The notes under the pieces: generated by a model
The model's database searches: none
Told to the model about the DNA's origin: nothing
What the model saw: only the letters and a program-made list of their open reading frames with translations
Part shown: piece after piece, positions 10,563 to 22,809 of the stretch
How positions within the stretch are numbered: position 1 is the stretch's first letter
Layout: the number at the start of each line of letters is the position of its first letter
DNA from: Symsagittifera roscoffensis
Taxonomy: Eukaryota > Xenacoelomorpha > Acoela > Convolutidae
DNA length: 60,000 nucleotides
Direction: 5' to 3'
Assembly: GCF_963678635.1 (NCBI RefSeq)
Contig: NC_087063.1
Location: 27,587,649-27,647,648 of the forward strand
Program-made: the position numbers and the translations under genes

Positions 10563-12137
10563 CAAACACCTGATATCAAATTACCCTGCTTACCGTTAAG
10601 TATGATGCTTATAGCTTTTCATACCTCTCAGTCTTTACACACTAAAAGACACTCAGGAGCAGAAAAAACGTACTCAAATTTTACACAAATTTTTTTCCTA
10701 AATGCCCCAATTGAAATAATGTGGATAAAAGTATTATGCAATGATTGCATAAAATGTCAGTTAAACAAACCATACCCAAATCAAAAACAAATCGCAGAAA
10801 AACAAGATTTTAAAGCACAAGTTTTATATTTCAATCACAGAATCTCTTTCGATACAAAAGGACCAATATCACCACCCTCAGAAGGAAACTCATAAATAAG
10901 GGTAAAAGTAGATGCATTCACACACTACGTAGCACTTAACCCAGAACCTCCTTGTAATGCTTATTGTGCATATACAACACTTGATGAACTCTGGATAGCA
11001 AAATTCGGTTTACCTGAAATCCTTGTTACAGACAATGGCTGAACTTATAAAAAACGAAATTATTACACTATACCACTTATATAACCTTAAACACAAACCA
11101 CGTACATATCACGCACATTGGACTAATGGTTTAGTCAAAGGCATTAACCGTTGACTACAAGAATATCTTAGATGTATAATTAACGGGAATGGCACACGAT
11201 ATACTGAATGGTCAACAGATGTAAAATTATTCCCACTATCTTATAAATCACAGATTACAGCAATCCTAGGACTATCACCCTATGAAATGGTTTTCAACCA
11301 AAAGCAACGGAAACCAATTATGTTCACAGCAAACTCTTCAAAAAATGCACAAGGTTGCTGTCAACCCCCTAATGAATCAACAGGTTACAATCTCCCACTA
11401 AATACCCACGATGAAGATCAATTTCATCATCCACAAATTTTAAAATTAGCTTCCGGTACACACCGAATGGATTTTAAACAGAGACAAAAAACACAACAAA
11501 ATTTACCAGAAAGTAACAAAAAAATTGTTACAAAGACAAAATATTAAATCCCAAACAAATTCCCGATTAACCCCAGCTACAAACTTAAAAATCAAAACAT
11601 AGGTTTTAATTCCAAACTCCACAACACAAAAAGGAATTTCTAAAAAATTACAACCACGCATTAAAGGACTGTATCAAATAATTGATAGACCCACTGATGT
11701 ATCATACAAACTTACAGACTTAAACAAAAAAGAAATCGTTCAACATCAAAACAATTTTTTTACCTTTTTACCCAAAAGAGTACGCATTCCACCCAAAAGA
11801 GCTTACTCAATTATACTCATTTACAGGACTTAAAGTTAATCAAAATAGTTCACAACAAAATCAAAATCAAAGCACTGAAATGCAACCCATCCAAAACAAT
11901 TAGATAAAAAGGACAAAGAATTTTCCAAACAAATATCAAAAAAGAAGACAACCAAAGAATACCTCAACCAGAAAGAAAAAATTGAAATTTAGAAGAAATA
12001 ATTATAGCACAAGATCAAGAAGAAAAATCTCTACATAGACGATCATCGCGACTTCGTAATCAGCCACAAAAAGATTACAAAACATTCATCCCACAATCTA
12101 AAATATTAAAGAAAGATGATTTTCAAAAACCACTTTA
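10563..12137 (+). pseudogene. Integrase, broken
   Basis: The amino zinc domain is at 10602-10790 (H-T-K-R-H-S-G then C-N-D-C-I-K-C, the HHCC pattern). The catalytic core starts at about 10905 (V-D-A-F-T-H-Y-V-A-L-N) and its second aspartate is in F-G-L-P-E-I-L-V-T-D-N-G at about 11010-11040, directly followed by a TGA. Another TGA at 11152-11154 replaces a Trp in the next helix. The carboxy region (about 11560-11790) has the G-x-Y-Q-I-I ... Y-K-L-T-D barrel typical of gypsy integrases and continues as a basic tail to about 12137. The same carboxy region is present unbroken at 30181-30909. Confidence 0.85.
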
Positions 12138-12184
12138 AATTCATTAATATTTTCACTTTTTGAAGATAATTTCATGGACCGATT

Positions 12185-13320
12185 AATCACATTAAAAAAG
12201 GCACAAATAGAAAATTGGTAAGTTTTCAAGTTTTTCCAGACTCTGCACATCAAGCTGAACTTGAAAGATACCAAGAACATATAAAATTAGAACATAAATT
12301 TCTATTCGGCGGCGCACATGGAAGTTCAACTTACGATCTCCATGATAAAAATTCGATACCTCTTATAGGTATGAACAACCCCTCAAATTGTAAAGTCGAC
12401 ACGAAAAACAAAAGATATCAAGAAAAAATGTTTTTTGATTGAAAAATACAACTTGAAAAAGTACAGTTAACACGAGGTTTAAAAGATGACACCATAATTT
12501 ATCAAGGAATCCGATTAACTTTCAAAGACGACCAAGGATATTGCGATCCTACTACACGAACAGAAGCAACTATTGTTTGGTTTCCCGAAGACACATGTAC
12601 CACAGTTCAAGTAGCAAATATATACGCTAGATTGATAAAATTTCATCCGAAATATTTTACTGAATCAATCCCTTATAAAGACGTAAACCCTGAAAAAACA
12701 GACTTAGTAATTTTAAATTTAGAAACATTAATAACATAGAAAATAATTTGACCTGTATCCAGATTTACCCAGAAACAGAACTTGCATGTAAATATAACAA
12801 ATCACTTCATAAAACACAATACTTAGAAATTCTTGTGGAATACGAACAAGGTTTCGACCTGGAAACAGGAAAATTAATCACAAATCTACACGCAACACAT
12901 CATACAACAAACAATGAAAACTCATATATCCCATTAAATCTTCTAAAATCACAGGAAACACTGGTGGAAAAAAACACAAGATAAAGACACTACAAGTTTA
13001 CAAGAATTGTCTCATAAGAACAACACTTATTTTGGCGCAAATCTTTATGACATTCACCTAGACATGAAACTCGACTTTACAATAAGTAGATTTTTTCAAG
13101 AAATTTCACTGTCAGAACTTATCAAAGGCAAAAACAGAAAACTAGTAATCCCTTCTCAAAAATTGCCGAAATCCAACCCACTTGTCAAAAAATCAATAAA
13201 TAATCCGACCACACTTGAAATTAGCCTCCAAAAATTAAAAATAATTCGACGAAAAAATCACTTCTTCAAATGCTATTTTCTCAAACAATTCACAAAGTTC
13301 ATTTTAAACTTCTAATTTTT
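12185..13320 (+). pseudogene. Env-like segment, copy 1 (truncated)
   Basis: Third-gene position, after integrase. It reads in pieces through 12215-12442, a TGA at 12440-12442, 12443-12735, 12748-12984 and 13007-13315. Recognisable runs are G-G-A-H-G-S-S-T-Y-D-L-H-D, then Y-C-D-P-T-T-R-T-E-A-T and V-W-F-P-E-D-T-C. Paired Cys and aromatic blocks suggest a surface-protein ectodomain, but I cannot assign a known fusion-protein family. The first 964 bp (12185-13148) are repeated at 14751-15714. After 13148 it continues into a sequence that copy 2 lacks. Confidence 0.6.
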
Positions 13321-14750
13321 TTTTCAATTCTTTCCAATTTTTTCTAATTTTTCGTAATTTTCCTATCCGACATTTTAGAAATATTCATCCTAACACTGAT
13401 AATTTTTGCAACTTTTTCATCAGTTTTTATTCCCTAGCCCAAACCTACGTAAATTTCTCCAAAATCCAAAACCACCTCTTCAGGTACGATATTTTAAATA
13501 ACTATCTAAATGTTCCAACATCTATTCAGTAGAACAGATGTTTTTCTTCTTTTTATAAAATTTTTCACACTTTTGACATCCCTGATAAAGACAGTATGCA
13601 AGTGTATAAAGAAGGCTATCGTAATCTTTGCATTGGCAACGATACTTTTAATCTTTTTATTGAAGAATAATTACAGTAATCACAAAAATTCTTCCTAAAT
13701 AATTTTCAAAAAAATCAAAACCCCACATCAGTCCCCACCAACAATTTCCAAAGAACCTCCAAAAATACCAACAAATATTCAAACAAATAACCCTCAATCA
13801 TCAACACGAATCCCTTTTCAAGACAATCCATATACGTTTGAACAAAGACACGCACGATTGTCCGAACCACTAGAACCAGTAATTCGCCAAGCACCTCTAA
13901 GCGAACCACATTACAAACCAGTATATAATATATATACCACCCTCTTCAACAAGATCTTAATAGAGCAAGACACCAAAGTCAAAATTAAAACACGCGCGAA
14001 ATAAACAGACAAATTATTCATCCAAGACGAAATAGAAATTTGCAAAACCCCAGAGTTCAATTCAGCATACCTTCAACAAATCCTATAAACCTTTCTAGCA
14101 GTACAATTCAAAGTACCTCACGGACTCCACTACAACAAAACACATCGAACATTCCCTCAATTTATTTAGGTTCAACCCCTACATCTAAACAAATCAGAGA
14201 AAACCCTTTTAACCCCCAACCACTAAAGAACATCTCCCATTTTGGAATGCGAACCAAATTCAATAAATGATCCAATAGACGTTTCATCTGACACATCTTT
14301 GTCACTGCCTGAAACTCTTTCCCTTCCCTCAACACCTTCTTTAACTCCAATTTCACAAACACCAGTTCCTCCAAATTTTTCTATAAATCTCGACGCCAGA
14401 TATAGAGAAAATTCAACAAATAACATACATCTATGATTAGGTTAGAATACATTCGTAGATACTAATTTTACAAACTCTCTTGTTTTTCAACTTTTCAGAA
14501 CCCGATCCCAACAATCCTTCACCTCGAACAAGACCCCAGGATTTACTAGTCACACTCTATGACTGTGAAGAAAATGAACAAAAAACATTACACAAATATG
14601 CAGTGTAGTAATATGCAAGAAAGTACATTGCTCACAAATTTCAAACGGAAATAAAAACAGATTAGACTATGAATTTTTCTTCCAAAGTAACATCAAAATA
14701 TTATTGCACCTCAGCCCTGACGATTGCAAAAACGAACTTGAAAGATTGAA
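13321..14750 (+). other. Interval between env-like copies 1 and 2
   Basis: Low-complexity T-rich start (13317-13440). Then a short frame at 13510-13698 with a hydrophobic run of about 16 residues (A-I-V-I-F-A-L-A-T-I-L-L-I-F-L-L), which could be a membrane anchor. Then Pro/Ser/Thr/Asn-rich frames (14040-14436). 14700-14765 reads S-P-D-D-C-K-N-E-L-E-R-L-K, running into copy 2. It looks like env carboxy tail plus sequence that normally precedes env, as if a longer unit had been duplicated. Confidence 0.45.
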
Positions 14751-15714
14751 AATCACATTAAAAAAGGCACAAATAGAAAATTGGTAAGTTTTCAAGTTTT
14801 TCCAGACTCTGCACATCAAGCTGAACTTGAAAGATACCAAGAACATATAAAATTAGAACATAAATTTCTATTCGGCGGCGCACATGGAAGTTCAACTTAC
14901 GATCTCCATGATAAAAATTCGATACCTCTTATAGGTATGAACAACCCCTCAAATTGTAAAGTCGACACGAAAAACAAAAGATATCAAGAAAAAATGTTTT
15001 TTGATTGAAAAATACAACTTGAAAAAGTACAGTTAACACGAGGTTTAAAAGATGACACCATAATTTATCAAGGAATCCGATTAACTTTCAAAGACGACCA
15101 AGGATATTGCGATCCTACTGCACGAACAGAAGCAACTATTGTTTGGTTTCCCGAAGACACATGTACCACAGTTCAAGTAGCAAATATATACGCTAGATTG
15201 ATAAAATTTCATCCGAAATATTTTACTGAATCAATCCCTTATAAAGACGTAAACCCTGAAAAAACAGACTTAGTAATTTTAAATTTAGAAACATTAATAA
15301 CATAGAAAATAATTTGACCTGTATCCAGATTTACCCAGAAACAGAACTTGCATGTAAATATAACAAATCACTTCATAAAACACATTACTTAGAAATTCTT
15401 GTGGAATACGAACAAGGTTTCGACCTGGAAACAGGAAAATTAATCACAAATCTACACGCAACACATCATACAACAAACAATGAAAACTCATATATCCCAT
15501 TAAATCTTCTAAAATCACAGGAAACACTCGTGGAAAAAAACACAAGATAAAGACACTACAAGTTTACAAGAATTGTCTCATAAGAACAACACTTATTTTG
15601 GCGCAAATCTTTATGACATTCACCTAGACATGAAACTCGACTTTACAATAAGTAGATTTTTTCAAGAAATTTCACTGTTAGAAATTATCAAAGGCAAAAA
15701 CAGAAAACTAGTAA
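14751..15714 (+). pseudogene. Env-like segment, copy 2 (direct duplicate of copy 1)
   Basis: Repeats 12185-13148 at a constant offset of 2566 bp with only about five differences seen by eye (for example ACTACACG/ACTGCACG and ACACTGG/ACACTCG). It keeps the same TGA (15006-15008) and the same stops, so the duplication happened after those lesions. At 15714 it fuses directly to copy 3. Confidence 0.8.
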
Positions 15715-17695
15715 ATTGTAAAGTTTTTCTAGACTCAGCCCATCAAGTTGAACTTAAAAATACCAAGTTTATGTAAGAATAGATAACAAATTTCCATTTC
15801 ACGGAGCACATGGAAGAACAAATTACAATCTCCATGATAAAAATTGGATATCACACGTTAGAATAAACAATCCCTCAAATTGTAAAGCAGTTACAAAAAA
15901 AAATGGATAACGGGAATCAATGTTTTGTTGATTGGAAAATACAACTCGAAAAAGTACAACTAACACGTGTTTTAAAAGATGACACTATAATTTATCAAGG
16001 AATCAGACTCCCTTGCAAAAACGACAAGGGATATTGCGATCCTACTACACGCACACAAGCAACATTCGTTTGGTTCCCCGAAGACACCTGTACCACATTT
16101 CAAGAAGCAAAATACACGCTAGAATGATAAAAATCACCAAAAATTTTTTATTGAGTCAATCTCGTTTGAAGATGTAAATCTTGACCAAATTAGACATAAT
16201 AATTATAAATTTAGAAACATCCATAATTATATATACAACAAACCACTTTACAAAACACAAAATTCAGAAATTCTTGTCGAATACGAAGACGGTTTCAACA
16301 TGAATACCGGAAAAATAATTATACATCCAATGGCTACATTTCGCTCATATACTGACGAAAACTCATATGTCTCGGTAAAATTTCAAAAGAATACAGGAAG
16401 AATCGGTGGAAAATTAAAAGCACGAGATAAAGACAGTACACGTTTACAAGAACTATCACTCATGAACAACACTCATTTTGGCGCAATCCACTATGACATA
16501 CACTTAGACAAGAAATTAGATAACACAAAAAGAAAAATCCTCGATAGAATTTGAAATGTCCTTGACAGAACTTGAAACACTTCACCAATTATGCGAACTT
16601 GAACGCACGCAAATTTTACAATCACTTGCACTAGCAGCACTAAAAATCCCTAATGCAGGATACTTTTTGTCAGGAAACAGATCAAATTTTGTTGACATAC
16701 CAAAGAAATATTTTATGGTAGTACACTTGTACCAAAAAAGTATCACCTTTATATGTTTTGAAGATAAAAGATGCTATAAAAAAATCCGAATATTCTACAA
16801 AAAAAGTACATTGTGTTGATACACTCTCCCGCAGAACTTATTTCTCGGATACAGCAGTCCCATGTGGATCAGAAAATAGCCACAATGTAGTACAATTAAA
16901 CCCTGACGAAGATAAATTCTATCTTCTGACACCGTACCCTACACTCAAGCAACCACTCAAAAAGTTTTCACCAGAAAGCATTAGAGCTATTGCCCGAAAC
17001 CCCAATATTGATTTACATTCAATCGGCATATACTCTAAATCAGACATCCAACATCACATTCGAGCACGTTAATTTCAAGAATTACACACAAAAGTGGACA
17101 CAATACATTGACAATCCATAGATCAAAACTTACGCAAACTTGTAGAAACAGCAGGCTTTTCAGACATATACGCACAAGACCATAGCGGATATTTTCAAGA
17201 TATAAAAGATAACATTTATTTAAATGGCGAAAAAACAGACCACAAGATACATCACCGATAAATATTTTTTGTTTTGTCATTTTGAAAAACCATTTTCTTG
17301 CCTTTCTAGGATGGCCCTACTACATCTTAGAAAGATTGACTATATTATACGCAATGTTTAATTTTCTTGGATTTCTTTTCTCTCTCTTAAAAGGAATCTA
17401 CAATACATGCGCAATACACACACAAGTAAACATACAAGCAAGCGTAGCACGCATACTTTTCGCAGGATTCGTTGGAATATTTTCAACATTAACCAAAAAA
17501 ACTCTTTTTGACGCTCAATCAAAAGAATACATTGCCAAATTATCAACAACAGAAAACACGTATGACGAATCACGAAACGATACAAATACAACGCCTACAG
17601 CACCACAATTAGAAAACCTTAACCATAACCATCTCCTATCATTGGTTGTTACCACGAAATTTTATAAATATTGCCCTCATAACTTCGAGATCTAA
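15715..17695 (+). pseudogene. Env-like gene, copy 3 (longest, diverged)
   Basis: Starts at the fusion point with a diverged version of the copy 1/2 amino end (TAGACTCAGCCCATCAAG matches the opening of the other copies) and keeps the landmarks Y-C-D-P-T-T-R-T-Q-A-T and V-W-F-P-E-D-T-C. At 15933-15935 it has TGG where copies 1 and 2 have TGA. It runs further than they do: 16556-17072 holds L-E-T-L-H-Q-L-C-E-L-E-R-T, and 17282-17695 has two hydrophobic stretches (about residues 18-40 and 54-69 of that frame), a plausible membrane-anchoring end. At least four breaks interrupt it. A surface glycoprotein role is inferred from position and architecture only. Confidence 0.6.
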
Positions 17696-20171
17696 TTATC
17701 CACAAAGCCCAACCCAATACATAATAACCCAACAACCCAACATAGACGATACCAACAAATTATAGAACAACCACATACCACTAATTTTCGTTCTCAGTAC
17801 AACCATCTTTTTAGCCCACGATGAGCCTTCAAGTTGGATCCCTCCATCGATCAATTTCCCTCCCGACACACCTTCAGAACAACCTCCCCATCATCCCACT
17901 TTTTGCTTTCCCCCCACCTCAATCACTCACCACAACACTTCATCCAGCATGGAATCACATACTAATTTCAACACAACAGTATATAACACTATCTCCCAAA
18001 TCAACAACTCCCGAAATATCGAAACACCCGATGAGCTTGCCAACTCTGAACCCAGTCCACCTACTTTTCCCCAACCTCCCTTTCAACCTATCCAATCGCA
18101 AGTCAAAATTGAACCCTTTCCCCTCCCTCTCCCATTTCATATGTTACATTCATATATTCTACTCTAACCAGCGAACCATCCGATAACAACGACCAAGATC
18201 ACACACAAACATCACATGAACTTGATAACTTCATAACACTACAACAACAATTACAACACCCTCAAACACTAACTATTCATCATATCTTACGATCTTTAAC
18301 ATCATCCAACCCATCAACCCCAACCCCCTGTTCAACTTATACACCCTCCTAAAACCCCACTTCACCATCAACCCCATCCTCTAGTACCAACCGCGCTTAC
18401 CGAACCTTTAAAGAAATTTTCCAAATACTCCATTCCCATCTAACCCAGGAACATCCACCACATTTGTCAATCATCCACTTCACACTAATACGAAAGAATT
18501 CCTACAAATATGTCTACCCTTTTTCCCACAATATACATACTTTCAGTCCGACCCCAATGATGAAAAACCCATTATGTAAACGAGCATGTATTATACCCTA
18601 CACTTTCATGGAAATCTCATTACCACTTTACTAATCCACTATCAGTACCACTATATAACACCCCTTATAATAATGAAGTATGCAGCAACCAACTCTACCT
18701 TCTAACAACAGCACTAACCCCAAAACAATTCACGCAAATAGGATACAGACAATCACTAACCAAATTCACTGCACCTAAAGCTAATGATTAATCCATCGGT
18801 TATTACGATCATAACATCCTCCGACCAAATGAAGACATTTGTCTTAACAACGACCCATTTGCTAATCCCCAACTAACCGAAAAAATTTTCATCAAGACCT
18901 CATACACTTTCACCCTCAACATCCTAAATAAAAAAAATACGGTAACGTCATCTCCCAGCACTACGTAATATTCATGCTTATGATTCTTTAACAAATTTAA
19001 CCACTTTTCACTAACCTTTCATTTCCTCACACTCAAATAACGTGATTTGCACTTTTCACACAAAATCATGTTACGAACTAAACAAACTCAAACATACACC
19101 TATTACAAATTCATTCAACATCCTTACACTTTCAACAAACCAGCACAACAACCTCACCATAGATATCAACACATTAACTCTAAATAAACCTCACCATTTT
19201 TTCTTAACTTCACTTATTGTATCAAAGACACTAACTTACCAGGCACCCTCCGAAATAACGATCCCATCACCCAGATGTATATCTTCTGTCCCCTAACCAA
19301 ACTCCTAAATGTAGACGAATCCCGCCTACTAATTGTCCCTCATGAATTCCTTCAGCCGTTGAAGTCCCAATCCTAAAATTCATTATATCACTAGCTACAA
19401 TCAAAAATTATATAACTTTGTTCAAAAAACACCGTATGAACAATCACCTTACACTGAAGAACACAACATCATTAAAGCACTTGAATTGCTTTGGCCACTT
19501 CTGCAAACTAAACACATCATTCGTTTGTTAGCTAAACTACTAGCCTCATCTGATATCATCCACGATGTTTTTCCCCACGGCTTCTTCACCAACGAATAGG
19601 TTATTTGAATTCAATATTTTACTAATAAATTCAAACAACACCAACCATTCTTATTCAATGTTCTCTCTTTTTCTCCATAGGCACAATCATCAATCATCTA
19701 CAAAACAAATAGCAAAATAAAAAACAGAAACTTTTTATCAAATCATTCATTTCTATTAACCTATCCAATAATTGCAGCAATAAAATTCTCCCGTACAAAG
19801 CATTAAATTAATATTTAAATTCTTTTCCCCAAAAAAGTAAATATTCATACAATTGAAAATAAATTAATAATTTCAACCCCCAAATCAAGCAGTAAAATTC
19901 ATAAGTTTAAAGCAGTAAATTGATACAAATTGTTAATAAAGTGCAAAAAGCAGTACTGATTTTCTCAAAAGACGCTTCTTTATATTCTCTCGCACAAATA
20001 TTTTATCCAAATTCGCATTGCTCGTCCACAAAGAATTGTTTACTGATAACAATTTTAACAAGTATTAACACGTTTCAAACTTTCGTTTAACCCGGTTGGA
20101 AAGGAATTATATAATAATCCAAACTAACCAATGCAAGCTTACTGAATACCATAAATCACAACTGAACAGCA
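17696..20171 (+). other. 3' tail of the plus element before its LTR
   Basis: C- and A-rich, G-poor sequence with Pro/Ser/Thr-rich short frames (17821-18186, 17949-18167) resembling the 13.7-14.4 kb interval in composition. From about 18200 no frame exceeds about 85 codons. No clear polypurine tract is visible next to the LTR start at 20172. Confidence 0.45.
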
Positions 20172-21569
20172 TGACTAAGAAAAGAAAACCCATGGTACTC
20201 AAACTGGATGAACACCAGCTTAGAACCGGATAAGTTATTCTTTTAAAGACTACTTATAAGTCTGAACACAAAAAAAAACAAAACACCAAAAAGTCAAAAG
20301 ACAAACCCAAAACAAACAATTTGATTTTTGAAGAAAAGACAAAACTAAAACAACAAAAGAAAACACTAGTAATAAAAAATGGCATGATAGGTTAAACTAA
20401 AACAGGACCCTCCAAAAAGAGAGCACGAAATTATACCCTCACTTCTGGCCTAACCCACCAGAAGAGGACGTCCTGAGCATGCTCTATAGCCGGCCTCACC
20501 CACCGTGCTACATCCACGCTTTGTGCCACCCACGACAATATTTTTGACGAGAGTTATTCAAATGCGAGTAGCTCTCAGAAATAACCGAACTAAATAAAAA
20601 CGCTTTTGCGATAAAAATTAATACAAGATCATAACTAAAAAACACAATAAACAAAGATTTGTATATATAAGTAATAATAATGCAGTATATAGATTACAAA
20701 CAGCCCAAAGACGAGCAGCAGGAAACTTGAAAACCCAATCACACTCCAAACTACGGAATGGCAAAACCCACCTGACATGCTGCCTACAGTCACTACACTC
20801 AATGGATTCAGAGTACGACTTGGCATCGCAGAAAAAGAAATCCATTGCAACCGAACAATGGCCATCTCGATGTTCAAGTATACGTACAGATCCCAGTCAC
20901 CAGGTAGTGCATCCAAGCTCAAACTTCGCGCCATTTCCAAACGAGATCGAAATTCATTTCTCTACCAAACAAAAACAAACGATCATCACAAACCATTTGG
21001 AAATCAGATTGACTTTGTTGACGGTCAAAGTCATTGTTGAATGACGAACTGATATCCACGATTCCAGCTTCCTGGAGCTTCCTTCTCCAAGAACGGAACA
21101 GAAATGATGCTCGCGACATACAAACGAACTTCATCCATCCTGCATCGCAGATAAATATAAAAGAACAAAAAACTAAAACTCTCTAAACCCCGGATGGGTA
21201 GAACCAGATCCAAACTAGTATTTATCATTGGTTATTAATTTGAGATTTTATCTCTATAAAATATTAAATACTAACCAATCATACTCCATCAAACTAACAA
21301 CCTATTTATTTGTAAAGTTTGAAACTACTTGTAGTTTTAACACCAGAACAATTTGAATTAAACTAAGAATACAGTTGTTCTCATTCTGGAACTGACTCGC
21401 GCAAACCGGTGTACATTAGATCTATTGAGACTAGGAGATATAAGAGTAAGATTAAGATTAGTATTAGACTAAGAAGTTGCACGAATCTATCCACCCAGAC
21501 AGCGTGACGAGCAGACGGTGTACTTTAACTGAAATTACTCTATGAGTACAGTAATCTATACATAACTCA
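20172..21569 (+). mobile_element. 3' LTR of the plus element (LTR copy A)
   Basis: Aligns over its whole length with 31338-32785. Shared landmarks are GGACGTCCTGAGCATGCTCT (about 20468), CATCCACGCTTTGTG, a GTACAGATCC block near 20884, CCGGATGGGT (about 21189) and GACGAGCAGACGGTGTAC (about 21507). Both copies begin TGAC and end ACTCA, so they fit TG...CA ends. The next 25 bases lead to a minus-strand splice donor. Confidence 0.75.
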
Positions 21570-21595
21570 TTTTCATTATCAGAAATGTCTCTTAC

Positions 21596-21701
21596 CTGTT
21601 GCAAGCTTTATTAAAAATTCTCTCAGCGAGAGATCTTGCCTTTTGTTCCATAGGTACCCCTGTGATGTACCAAAACAATTTGATGTCAATAGCACGTAAA
21701 A
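21596..21701 (-). CDS. Candidate internal exon, minus-strand gene
   Basis: On the minus strand the sequence AATATCAG precedes 21701 and CAACAG/GTAAGAG marks the donor at 21595-21594. Between them one frame is open for 34 codons with two spare bases at each end and protein-like content (L-F-W-Y-I-T-G-V-P-M-E-Q-K-A-R-S-L-A-E-R). I do not recognise the product. The following exon would lie left of the 14-kb retroelement or outside the window. Confidence 0.45.
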
Positions 21702-21959
21702 CTGATATTTGAATATTTCCTCCGATGAGAATACACTTTTCGAACCCAATGTATTTGTCAAAACTCTTTTGGCAGAATCACTTGGTTTTATTTGTCAAAA
21801 CTGCAGGATTATTTTCTGTAAATTATCCAAAAAAAATTCATATAAGAATACGTTAGCTTATTGCGACTTCTTACAGCAGAAAAAAAAATCACGTGTGTTT
21901 TATTTGCATACAACAATTTGAATCAAAAATCCAAAAGAGAGATGTAGTACACTTAACAC

Positions 21960-22077
21960 TTCTCAAATTGTTAGACGTTTGGCTATCAGTGCGCTTGCCC
22001 AAAAGCACAGTTTCTTCCAGTTTTGCAACCTTAACGTAAAATTTAAGTATGAAAATTCCATTTAACATTAAGCCCAT
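21960..22077 (-). CDS. Candidate first coding exon of the same minus-strand gene
   Basis: ATG at 22077-22075, preceded in frame by TAA, opens 39 codons (M-G-L-M-L-N-G-I-F-I-L-K-F-Y-V-K-V-A-K-L then E-E-T-V-L-L-G-K-R). GAGAA/GTGTTAAG at 21960/21959 is a possible donor that leaves one base, exactly what the exon at 21596-21701 needs. The hydrophobic start could be a signal or membrane segment. The splice site is not a strong match, so this is tentative. Confidence 0.35.
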
Positions 22078-22104
22078 TCGCGTAATTTAGCTTTATTTAA
22101 TAAA

Positions 22105-22292
22105 CCCCTCACCCGACACCCGACCTGCAAAGTTTCACAGTTTGCAAGTAAAGTTTCAGTTCACAGTGTCAAAATTGGCATAACGGACAATTCAGGCCAT
22201 CACAAACATTTTTGATTTTCATGAATTTGTAAAGTCAGTCGTTACAACATAAAATTGATGCTTATATAAGGTGGTGCGGAAGGAAAAGAACC
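22105..22292 (+). mobile_element. MITE family 1, copy a (decayed)
   Basis: Aligns with copies b and c through CCTGCAAAGTTTCAC, CAAAATTGGCATAACGGAC, CAGGCCATCACAAACATTTT and ACATAAAATTGATGCTTAT. The right end AAGGAAAAGAACC is a worn version of the family end AAGGAAAAAGAGCC; the left terminal repeat is largely lost. Confidence 0.6.
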
Positions 22293-22295
22293 TTC

Positions 22296-22502
22296 GGCTC
22301 TTTTTCCTTTTCCCCCCACCTGCAAATTTTCACTTGTAAATTTGTTGACCACGTTGTCCGATTGCTATGAAAAATTACATAAAGACTAATAAGGCCACGA
22401 AAAACATATTTGGTCTTCATACTCAACCTCGTAAAACCACTCGTTACACAAATATTTTGAAGCTCGTGTGAGGTGGGGGGGGGGGGGGAAGGAAAAAGAG
22501 CC
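22296..22502 (+). mobile_element. MITE family 1, copy b
   Basis: 207-bp element with terminal inverted repeats GGCTCTTTTTCCTTTTCC and its complement, enclosing a C-run/G-run pair (CCCCCC at the left, about 14 G at the right). Flanks GAACCTTC and GAACCATT match at six of eight positions. Too short to encode a transposase. Confidence 0.75.
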
Positions 22503-22809
22503 GAACCATTTATTTGCATGTTGCAAATGTTATAGAAATTGTTCACTAGCTCACGTTTTTATATATCATAGCAGCTCAGAACATCAAAAGTCATTTTAAA
22601 TTGGTTTCAGTTTTTAAAAAAATCAGGGCAGAAAAAACAAAAAAGAGCCGCGAAGGAAAAAAAAAGACTTTTTCCAGATAAGTTTCGACTTTTTAAGCAA
22701 CTGTTAGCTTACACTTTTCTTTCGCTATCTCGCTTATCTTTTGCCTTGAGCTGAAAAATACAATGATATGTGACTTGCGGTAGTTTTTCGAGAAATGATA
22801 AGAAACTCG

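Larger units (their letters stand above)
7371..21569 (+). mobile_element. Plus-strand LTR retroelement with env-like segments, 5' end missing
   Basis: Continuous element of at least 14.2 kb with domain order protease, RT, RNase H, integrase, env-like region, 3' LTR. That order (integrase after RNase H) is of Ty3/gypsy type. The 5' LTR and gag are absent; the left edge coincides with the outer edge of the minus-strand element, so the missing part may lie beyond that insertion. All genes carry stops and frameshifts. The plus strand is strikingly poor in G from 7371 to about 20170, unlike both flanks. Confidence 0.85.

Noticed and set aside
12215-12240. GTAAGT followed by TTTTTCCAG in the env-like segments, looking like an intron
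   Set aside because: The interval is only 22 bases, too short for a nematode intron, and the frame is open straight through.
20635-20940. Antisense frames within LTR A (about 100 codons) and LTR B (31829-32095)
   Set aside because: They share only a few residues, reflecting nucleotide similarity between the LTRs; no start, motif or position supports a gene.
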